The translations under genes were made by a program, and so were the position numbers. This document shows, one piece after another, positions 1 through 6,033 of a DNA stretch of 6,639 nucleotides; within the stretch, counting starts at the first letter, position 1; every line of letters starts with the position of its first letter. The stretch comes from Saprospiraceae bacterium (GTDB lineage Bacteria > Bacteroidota > Bacteroidia > Chitinophagales > Saprospiraceae). The notes beneath the pieces are model-generated. The model was not told the origin of the DNA and searched no databases. It saw nothing but the letters and a program-made list of their open reading frames with translations. The stretch is from NCBI GenBank assembly GCA_029262975.1, contig JAJCYJ010000502.1, positions 1 through 6,639 on the forward strand, written 5' to 3'.

Positions 1-40
1 TCATTCACTTAATATCATTTACCTTTATTTCATTTTCCTT
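1..40 (+). other. Pyrimidine-rich leader before the large gene
   Basis: The 40 bases before the chosen ATG are T/C-rich, with no purine-rich Shine-Dalgarno element and no promoter I can support. A TAA at 10-12 in frame 1 could be the end of an upstream gene, which would leave a 28-base gap like the 14-base gap further down. In the frame of the large gene these bases are open, so they could instead be coding. Confidence 0.3.
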
Positions 41-775
41 ATGGATACACTCGTTATTACATGGAGATACGGTAAAATTCACATTATTTGCGAAGATAAT
101 ATTATAAGTAATTCACTTTTACTATATGGTGAATGGGCGCAAAATGAGATTAATTTTCTGCTTAAATTATGTGGAAGATATAAGGATCCTACCATTATTC
201 TTGGAGGTGTTAACATCGGTATTCAAGCCATAGCTCTCTCTAAATATTATAACAAATCAAATGCTACTTTACATTGCTTTGAAGTTCATCCCCAGATTCA
301 TGAAATATTTGCCAAGAATATTAAACTTAATAATTGTGCCAATATTATTGATTATAAGACCGGATTAAGTGATCAGCCCGAAATGTTATATGTACCTACA
401 CTTCAAGAAGGAATTGCACAAAATATAGGTGCCTTCTCTCTACAGTCGAAATTTAATAATCCAAGCATTAAAGCTGAGCTCACGACCATTGATCATCTTA
501 ATCTCGAAAGTTGCTCACTGATACATTTGGATATTGAAAAACACGAACTTTCATGTCTAAAAGGGGCCATCACAACAATTAAAAAGTTTACACCCGATAT
601 TTACGCCGAAGTATTAACTGCAAAACATTGTAATTCAATCTTCGAACTACTAAAAGAATATTATACATACGCATATCTATATCTCCCAAAAGCATATAAT
701 AATGATAATTTCAACGAAGAGGAAATCAACATTTTTCATCAAAACCGTGAGACGGCCATTATTTTAACTAATAGT
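41..775 (+). other. FkbM-type methyltransferase domain (residues about 1-245)
   Basis: FkbM-family domains are SAM-dependent O-methyltransferases, often acting on sugars. The family landmarks are visible in order: LYGEW at 28-32; the SAM loop GGVNIG at 55-60, where the family usually reads DVGANIG; acidic Glu81 at the end of strand 2 in FEVHP; KNIKLNN at 92-98; and LDIEKHELSCLKGA at 163-176, matching the family's DvEGxElevLkGa stretch. Odd points are Leu at 54 where the motif I Asp normally sits, Val82 after Glu81 where Pro is usual, and Lys167 where Gly is usual. The fold is probably intact. Whether the domain is catalytically active is uncertain. Confidence 0.85.
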
Positions 776-3700
776 CCTGTAGAAAACGTAAAGGCCTTGT
801 TTCAAATAGGTTCTAAATTAAGTATTTCAAAAATATTTGACACCTTTTCTTCTCAGATATACACAGTATCCAATAGTTCAACACAAACTATTCATCAGAA
901 TACATCAGAACGAAATACGCACACAATTCAAATCTATATTGACTCAGGTAAAGGATTTAACGAAAATGATTCTATCATTTTTAAAAGCCAATCTAAATTT
1001 ATTTCTATTTCAACTGATTTAGAGAGTTATGATCAGATTAATAGTATTCGTATAGATCCTGACAATCATAGCTGTGTCATCAAGATTCATAAAATAATTG
1101 TTAAAACAACTGATCAGAACATTCTATTACAAATCGATAAGGTAAATAATGCATCTTTTACAGTTGACTCGTACTATCTCTTTGATAGTTCGGATCCACA
1201 ACTAATTATCGAAAATCTTCCTGAATATGATGATTTTGAGGAATTCTCAATTGAACTAGAATACTTTGAATTAAACATAGACCTTATAAATATACTCTTC
1301 GCCGAAACCGAATTAGAAACTCATAGACTACATTCAGTAATAGATTCCTACGTCATTGAGGATGATAATAATCTCATTCACTCCGATATTCATTCGATGG
1401 TCGAAAAAATCAAATCTCAGCAGAGAAAACTGAAAAAGATTATTTCGGAAAATAATAAATATCAGGAAAAAGAAATTGAAATTCTAAAAGTCAAACAGGA
1501 CAAACAGGCTCATTATTTACATGAAATAATGAAGAACAATGATATCTATATGACAGATCTTAATGTTCAGGTGAAAAGTGCATTTAATTCTTTTGGAAAA
1601 AATAATAATGAAATCCAACAAGCAATATCGGGCTTTAATAATCAACTTCAACATCTAAATACTCAAATAGAAGAAAGAAATCAAAATGGTGCATGGAGCA
1701 AATTTTCAAGATTTGTAAAACGCACGTTTTTCTCTATTAAGAATTACATTTTACTATTCATACATTTAATATTTAATTTTCGTCTTCTAAAAGAACTTAT
1801 TCTAAGTTTTAAAGAATTACTAAATAGTGCCAATTGGAAGCGATTGTTATTGGCAATAAGAAAAGAACCAATAGGAAATATTATCAGTAATTCAATGAAA
1901 TATTTGAGTAATAAGAGGTCTACACATATTCAATTAATAAAAGATAAAGTAAATGGTCGAATTGCTTTTAATTTTGAACGAATCGAATTAAAATCAGATT
2001 ACAATTTGATTTTAATGGGGTGGCTTATTACAGAAAAGCCATGGCAATCCTTATTCATATCAATTGATAGCTTAAATATAAAGCACGACATATCATGCGA
2101 AATTGAACGCCTTGACGCCGTCAATAAATTTTCATTCTCTCACAGATCCTTAAGTGTGGGTTTTTCTGAAAAAATAAAATTAGATCAAGTTATCAACAGC
2201 CTGACATTAAATATAGTATTTCCAGGTGGCCATATAGTTACACGAAAATTCAATATTTCAAAATCCGAAGAATCAGAACTTTCAATAAATCAATTAAATC
2301 CCATTCTAAATAATTACGATAATAAAAAAGAATATCAGATAAAAAATGATCTCGTATATATTATTCTACCCATTTATAATGGATTTGACCTCGTCAAAGA
2401 CTGTCTAGAAAGTGTATTTACACATACAAAAGGAAAATTTAGACTTGTCCTAATAAATGATTGTAGTACAGATCACAGAATTAAAAATTTATTAGAAGAC
2501 ACTTTAATCAAGGATCCTTCTTGCATAATCATTAATAATAAAATAAATCTTGGGTTTGTTCAAAGTGTGAACAAGGCTTATGACTATGTTGATAATCACT
2601 TTATTATTTTAAATAGCGATACTGTTGTTACTAAAGAATGGACTCAAAAGTTACTCTATCCCATTTTTAATGATGATATGGCCAGCTGTACGCCAATTTC
2701 AAATAGCGCGACAATTTATAGTTTCCCGATACAAGATAAAGACAATGAACTTTATCTACAATTTAGCCCGGACGAAATTAATGAAGTGTGCAGCCAATTC
2801 AATAAATTTAGTTACCTGAAAATTCCTACCGGGGTTGGCTTTTGTATGGCATTCAATTACAGTGTTACTGAAGAAATAGGATTTTTTGATACAATATTTG
2901 GAAAAGGTTATGCAGAAGAAAATGACTGGTGCATGCGTGCTTTATCCAAAGGTTATGAACATGCGCTCATTACGAATTGTTTTATTTATCATAAACATGG
3001 TGGCTCATTTAATTCTTCCACTAAAAGCGCGCAGCTAAAAAAGAATCTCAAGTTACTCAATGAAAGATATGAAAGCTACGATCAGAAAATAAATAGCTGG
3101 ATATCAGAAAATCCAATTAAGGCACATTATTATTTGATTAAAATATTACTGCAACAAAAAAAGGCTACTCATACCGAACTTGTGATTGATTATACAACAG
3201 GAGGTGGTGCTGCAATTTATAGAAACAATTACATCAGAGAGAAGGCGAAAAAGAAAAATAACCTGATGATTTTTATTGATGGTTCGGAATCAATAGATGA
3301 GTATAATTTAAAATTTCATTTTAATGATGAAATATCCGTAATAACATTTCACTCAATAGAAGAGCTCAATGATCTATTTGGTTTATTACACATCGATTAT
3401 ATTACTGTGAATGATTTTGTAGGATCGCTAAACATATTTTCATGGAAGGATTTCCTTACCTCCATTAAATTGAGAAATCATGCATTCTTACATTTTTTAG
3501 TACATGACTATCATTCAATATGCCCAAGTTATAATCTATTAAACTCTGATGGCTATTATTGTGGCGTTCCTGATGACCTATCCATTTGTAAATCATGTCT
3601 CCCTGCTATAAAACACACCAATTTATTTGGCTATGAGAATATCATAACATGGAGAGAATACTTTCAATCTATTTTTGAAGAATGCGATTTGATCACTTGT

Positions 3701-4288
3701 TTTTCGAATTCTTCGAGAGAACTAATTATCAAGTCCTACAAAAATGTCGCAGATAAAATACAAGTGAATCCTCATAGTGTAAGTTATATAGATAAAACTC
3801 CAGAATTCACAAATTCCGACAAACTCATTATTGGTGTGCTTGGAGGAATAAATTTTCAAAAAGGTGCTGAACAAATTCTAGCTTTAGCTAATCTCATAGA
3901 TTCTAATTCGATTCCAATTGATATAGTAGTCATTGGACAATTAGTATCAAATCAATCGAAAATTAAGCAAAAGTGTCTCACAGTTACAGGTCCTTATGAA
4001 CAAACCAAAATTATCGAATTGACTGAAAAATATAAGATTAATGTATTTCTAATTCCCTCAATATGGCCAGAGACATTTTCTTATACGACTGAAGAAATTA
4101 TTCACATGAATCTACCTTTAGCTGTGTTCGATATTGGCGCCCCTTTCGAACGAACACTAGAATATTCTCAAGGAATAATTTTAAAATACGCTGACCGTAA
4201 CAATCCGCAAAAGATTTTAGATACTATAATGAATCATCCTATGGTGGTTAAGCAATTGTCAAATAAACTTTTGGCATATAGTGCTTAA
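41..4288 (+). CDS. Multidomain FkbM methyltransferase - coiled coil - GT2 - GT4 glycan assembly protein
   Basis: A 1415-residue protein, probably working at the cytoplasmic face of the inner membrane in surface-glycan synthesis. Seen in order: FkbM-type methyltransferase (about 1-245), beta-rich domain (about 290-415), coiled coil (about 449-547), basic/hydrophobic segment (about 551-606), second beta-rich domain (about 635-742), GT2 glycosyltransferase (about 770-1020) and GT4 glycosyltransferase (about 1045-1415). No signal peptide is visible. The frame stays open from base 41 to the left window edge, so an upstream start cannot be excluded. The ATG at 41 is preferred because the FkbM N-terminal pattern (RYGK, then LYGEW at 28-32) begins right after it, while the 13 upstream codons are hydrophobic and unlike the family. 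There is no Shine-Dalgarno sequence. The gene ends 14 bases before the GT-C gene, implying one operon. Two GT modules suggest that it adds two linkages or polymerises a repeat; the sugars are unknown. The domain calls are firm; the chain-terminating role is inference. Confidence 0.9.
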   Translation: MDTLVITWRYGKIHIICEDNIISNSLLLYGEWAQNEINFLLKLCGRYKDPTIILGGVNIGIQAIALSKYYNKSNATLHCFEVHPQIHEIFAKNIKLNNCANIIDYKTGLSDQPEMLYVPTLQEGIAQNIGAFSLQSKFNNPSIKAELTTIDHLNLESCSLIHLDIEKHELSCLKGAITTIKKFTPDIYAEVLTAKHCNSIFELLKEYYTYAYLYLPKAYNNDNFNEEEINIFHQNRETAIILTNSPVENVKALFQIGSKLSISKIFDTFSSQIYTVSNSSTQTIHQNTSERNTHTIQIYIDSGKGFNENDSIIFKSQSKFISISTDLESYDQINSIRIDPDNHSCVIKIHKIIVKTTDQNILLQIDKVNNASFTVDSYYLFDSSDPQLIIENLPEYDDFEEFSIELEYFELNIDLINILFAETELETHRLHSVIDSYVIEDDNNLIHSDIHSMVEKIKSQQRKLKKIISENNKYQEKEIEILKVKQDKQAHYLHEIMKNNDIYMTDLNVQVKSAFNSFGKNNNEIQQAISGFNNQLQHLNTQIEERNQNGAWSKFSRFVKRTFFSIKNYILLFIHLIFNFRLLKELILSFKELLNSANWKRLLLAIRKEPIGNIISNSMKYLSNKRSTHIQLIKDKVNGRIAFNFERIELKSDYNLILMGWLITEKPWQSLFISIDSLNIKHDISCEIERLDAVNKFSFSHRSLSVGFSEKIKLDQVINSLTLNIVFPGGHIVTRKFNISKSEESELSINQLNPILNNYDNKKEYQIKNDLVYIILPIYNGFDLVKDCLESVFTHTKGKFRLVLINDCSTDHRIKNLLEDTLIKDPSCIIINNKINLGFVQSVNKAYDYVDNHFIILNSDTVVTKEWTQKLLYPIFNDDMASCTPISNSATIYSFPIQDKDNELYLQFSPDEINEVCSQFNKFSYLKIPTGVGFCMAFNYSVTEEIGFFDTIFGKGYAEENDWCMRALSKGYEHALITNCFIYHKHGGSFNSSTKSAQLKKNLKLLNERYESYDQKINSWISENPIKAHYYLIKILLQQKKATHTELVIDYTTGGGAAIYRNNYIREKAKKKNNLMIFIDGSESIDEYNLKFHFNDEISVITFHSIEELNDLFGLLHIDYITVNDFVGSLNIFSWKDFLTSIKLRNHAFLHFLVHDYHSICPSYNLLNSDGYYCGVPDDLSICKSCLPAIKHTNLFGYENIITWREYFQSIFEECDLITCFSNSSRELIIKSYKNVADKIQVNPHSVSYIDKTPEFTNSDKLIIGVLGGINFQKGAEQILALANLIDSNSIPIDIVVIGQLVSNQSKIKQKCLTVTGPYEQTKIIELTEKYKINVFLIPSIWPETFSYTTEEIIHMNLPLAVFDIGAPFERTLEYSQGIILKYADRNNPQKILDTIMNHPMVVKQLSNKLLAYSA
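908..1285 (+). other. Beta-rich accessory domain, possibly carbohydrate-binding (residues about 290-415)
   Basis: Alternating hydrophobic/polar strands follow the methyltransferase: IQIYIDSGKGFNENDSI (296-312), the segment INSIRIDP (333-340), and YLFDSSDPQLII (379-390). This order (short strand, G-G-F, 'lRlDP', then 'DPQ') resembles a beta-sandwich accessory module that I recall from large bacterial polysaccharide glycosyltransferases, where a glycan-binding role is suspected. The recognition is by pattern only and the binding function is inference. Confidence 0.5.
1385..1681 (+). other. Coiled-coil region (residues about 449-547)
   Basis: This highly charged, Gln/Lys/Glu/Asn-rich stretch has no prolines. 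A regular 3-4 hydrophobic spacing runs through F515, F518, N522, I525, I529, F532, L536, L539 and I543, about four uninterrupted heptads with one polar core Asn. An earlier stretch (M453, I457, Q460, L464, I467, N471, Y474) keeps the same spacing before a one-residue register shift. It separates the methyltransferase half from the glycosyltransferase half and probably causes oligomerisation. By analogy with WbdD it could act as a spacer that sets glycan length, which is inference. Confidence 0.75.
1691..1858 (+). other. Hydrophobic/amphipathic membrane-association segment (residues about 551-606)
   Basis: Directly after the coiled coil comes a basic patch (KFSRFVKR, 554-561), a hydrophobic run (FFSIKNYILLFIHLIFNF, 563-580) and amphipathic helical sequence with Lys/Arg spaced among Leu/Ile up to about 606. 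The run contains Lys567, Asn568 and His575, so it is marginal as a true transmembrane helix and looks more like an interfacial or monotopic anchor. It would place the glycosyltransferase domains at the membrane, where lipid-linked acceptors are found. Confidence 0.55.
1943..2266 (+). other. Second beta-rich domain preceding GT2 (residues about 635-742)
   Basis: The stretch begins with a strand-like LILMGWLI (656-663), continues through a predicted strand with ISIDS (673-677) and ends with SVGFSEKIKL (705-714) and LTLNIVF (721-727). The 'GW(a/l)...v.v.vdg...GF...i.l' order resembles small beta domains that often precede GT domains in large bacterial polysaccharide glycosyltransferases. No catalytic residues are recognisable. 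It probably has a structural or acceptor-positioning role. Confidence 0.45.
2348..3100 (+). other. GT2 (GT-A fold) glycosyltransferase domain (residues about 770-1020)
   Basis: This is a complete GT2 domain. It has the N-terminal strand and loop ILPIYNG (775-781), nucleotide-binding NDCSTD (806-811), NLGFVQSVNKA (836-846), the metal-site equivalent LNSDT (857-861, Asp860), PTGVGFCMAF (929-938), the acceptor/catalytic-base motif EENDW (959-963) and the closing YHKHGGSF (983-990). The NSDT, EExDW and H..GGSF set is typical of the rhamnosyltransferase-like GT2 branch used in O-antigen and capsule synthesis. The donor sugar cannot be deduced. All expected active-site motifs are present, so activity is likely. 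Confidence 0.9.
3173..4288 (+). other. GT4 (GT-B fold) glycosyltransferase domain (residues about 1045-1415)
   Basis: The N-terminal half starts with the glycine loop TTGGGAAIYR (1052-1061), comparable to the GGxxxh loop of GT4 enzymes, and carries HDYHSICP (1155-1162) with a downstream Cys cluster. The C-terminal half has IIGVLGGINFQKG (1263-1275), the usual 'G.l...KG' start of the donor-binding Rossmann fold, and PSIWPETFSYTTEE (1339-1352). There Glu1344 and Glu1352 form the retaining-enzyme EX7E signature. It then runs to the stop codon, so the domain is complete. A retaining linkage is expected from the family. The donor is unknown. Confidence 0.85.
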
Positions 4289-4302
4289 CAAAATATCACT
4301 TC

Positions 4303-5982
4303 ATGAAGCGTACCATACTTATAGAAATTGGCCTTCTTTTTATTGGAATCCTAATTACAGGATTATTATGTGTTAGTTCATGGAATTTCTCTGTAGAACA
4401 TGTGGATGAGTCTGAGTTAACTTATCATGCTGTTGGATTCCTAGGAGGAGATTTAAATCCATATTGGTACGGGTATGGGTCGTTATCAATGTACATATTG
4501 GGTGTTTTATATTGGATAATCGGTCACTTCTATATATTTATCGGAAAGTTTAGTTCAATTGAATCTTACGCCTCTCAGCTTTTGTATAATGGACATCATA
4601 CATCTGTAGCGCGGTTCTTATACACACTATTTTCGGTCTATGGTACAATTCTATATATTAGAGTAGGCAAAAAAATAGGCGTACAATGGCCTTTTCTTAT
4701 TTTTCTCATTATAGGTTATATTTTATCGGAAGATGCAATTGTGTATGCTAACTATCTCAGAGTAGATCAACTAGTATCCCTTTGGGTATCGGTCCTTGTT
4801 GCTGCTTATGTATTTATTGACAAGTCCAATGCCTATAAACCATTTTATATCATCTCTGTCATTGCTCTGGCAACCGTAAGTAAAATTTCTGCACTAGCGC
4901 TTTTGCCAGTATTTTTATTTGTATTGTTGACCCAATCCATTACAATCCGTCAGAAAATTAAACAGCTTGGTATTTCTGCGGTTCTATTTATCATTATAAC
5001 TTCGGTCTTACAGCCCTACAATAATATAATTCTTACCATTGTATACACACTTACTACTCATGTTCAACCGAATGAAATTAGTCTTATAGGAGGGTATGCA
5101 AATGCACAATTTAGTATTATAGATCGAGTACTTGGGTTAATTGAAATATTAAACACCAATGTCTCTATTCTATTTGTGGCCCCTCTTCTTCTATTTCCCT
5201 TTTTATACAAATTAGATAAACGCCTTTTCTATTTTCTTTTAATACTATTATTGTCTACAACAATCCCTCTTTTACTATCTATAAAGACAATTAATTATTG
5301 GTTTATTCCCAGCTTTAATTTGATAAGATTCATAGCAATCTTGAATGTATTCGCTCTGTATAAATATTTTGATTCGACCTGGGTAAAGCGATCAATTCTA
5401 TTATTATTTTCACTGCTTCTCATTAATTACAGTTATAATCGTTTTAAGAGATATCAACTAATTACGCATGAAATAACAAGGGCCAACAATATTACTGACA
5501 GTAAAAAATGGATAGAATCAGAGATTCTTGGAAAATCCAATATTCTTATCGATGATTTATGGTATACTAACTTGCCTAAAATATATGGGAACAGTAGTAT
5601 AGATGAGGCTAAAAATATTTCGCGGTTCTTTATTTACGATAGATATAAAAACGCTTTTCTGACCCGGGTTTTTGATGAGTTTTATGCCAGGTACATTAGT
5701 CAATACTACAGTGAAGATGGTGCTAAATATTCCGTTCGCTTACATTCAATAATCAATACCGAAGCCTATAATTCTCCAAATACTACATATATCCTGGTAT
5801 CGCCGAATACATATAATGTATTCATTAATGATACCAATAGCATATTTGAACAAGAAGCGTCATATTTTGAGAGAAGAGCAGCGTATATGTATCTCTTTAA
5901 TAATTCGGAATTGATCAAAACATTTGATCAGGGTACAGGAGGGGTTGTTGAGGTTTATAAGTTGAATCAACAGCAAATCTGA
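4303..5982 (+). CDS. Polytopic GT-C glycosyltransferase, GT39/ArnT/RgtA-like
   Basis: A 559-residue inner-membrane protein of the superfamily that transfers sugars from polyprenyl-phosphate donors on the periplasmic side. An N-terminal helix (about 5-27) leads into a first external loop with the acidic pair Asp35-Glu36 and LNPYWYGYGSLSMY (51-64), the family's 'DE...gdlnP.w..ypsl..y' signature. Further signatures are RFLYTLFSVYGT (104-115), YLRVDQ (151-156) and ATVSKISAL (190-198). About ten further hydrophobic helices lie between about 62 and 377, followed by a hydrophilic, probably periplasmic domain of about 180 residues (380-559). The start is 14 bases after the preceding stop and lacks a Shine-Dalgarno sequence; the Met-Lys-Arg start just before the first helix supports it. 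The gene ends in tandem stops (TGA, TAA). It probably modifies the glycan or lipid made by the upstream protein; donor and acceptor are unknown. Confidence 0.85.
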   Translation: MKRTILIEIGLLFIGILITGLLCVSSWNFSVEHVDESELTYHAVGFLGGDLNPYWYGYGSLSMYILGVLYWIIGHFYIFIGKFSSIESYASQLLYNGHHTSVARFLYTLFSVYGTILYIRVGKKIGVQWPFLIFLIIGYILSEDAIVYANYLRVDQLVSLWVSVLVAAYVFIDKSNAYKPFYIISVIALATVSKISALALLPVFLFVLLTQSITIRQKIKQLGISAVLFIIITSVLQPYNNIILTIVYTLTTHVQPNEISLIGGYANAQFSIIDRVLGLIEILNTNVSILFVAPLLLFPFLYKLDKRLFYFLLILLLSTTIPLLLSIKTINYWFIPSFNLIRFIAILNVFALYKYFDSTWVKRSILLLFSLLLINYSYNRFKRYQLITHEITRANNITDSKKWIESEILGKSNILIDDLWYTNLPKIYGNSSIDEAKNISRFFIYDRYKNAFLTRVFDEFYARYISQYYSEDGAKYSVRLHSIINTEAYNSPNTTYILVSPNTYNVFINDTNSIFEQEASYFERRAAYMYLFNNSELIKTFDQGTGGVVEVYKLNQQQI

Positions 5983-6033
5983 TAACGAAGAAAAACTTAT
6001 ACTACGAAGCTGGCAGGACATCAATTCAATCCT
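5983..6033. other. Convergent intergenic spacer, no clear terminator
   Basis: Fifty-one bases separate the 3' ends of the GT-C gene and the opposite-strand methyltransferase gene. It starts with the second of two tandem stop codons (TAA, 5983-5985). The hexamer ACGAAG occurs at 5985-5990 and again at 6004-6009 as a direct repeat. The only inverted pair I find is AGGA/TCCT (6015-6018 with 6030-6033), a 4-bp stem too weak to call a terminator even though a T run follows at 6040-6045. Confidence 0.5.

Noticed and set aside
2..40. In-frame upstream extension of the large protein (13 hydrophobic codons)
   Set aside because: Not excluded, but it adds a hydrophobic tail unlike FkbM N-termini and shows no start codon in the window; the ATG at 41 fits the family start better.
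837..1022. 61-codon + strand ORF inside the large gene
   Set aside because: Out-of-frame shadow within the well-supported multidomain gene; its translation has no recognisable domain.
2625..2819. 64-codon + strand ORF inside the GT2 region
   Set aside because: Overlaps the conserved GT2 motifs in another frame; no independent support.
10..4302. Similar AATATCA-type words before both + strand genes (about 12-19 and 4292-4300)
   Set aside because: Short AT-rich matches are expected by chance in this composition, and their distances to the two ATGs differ.
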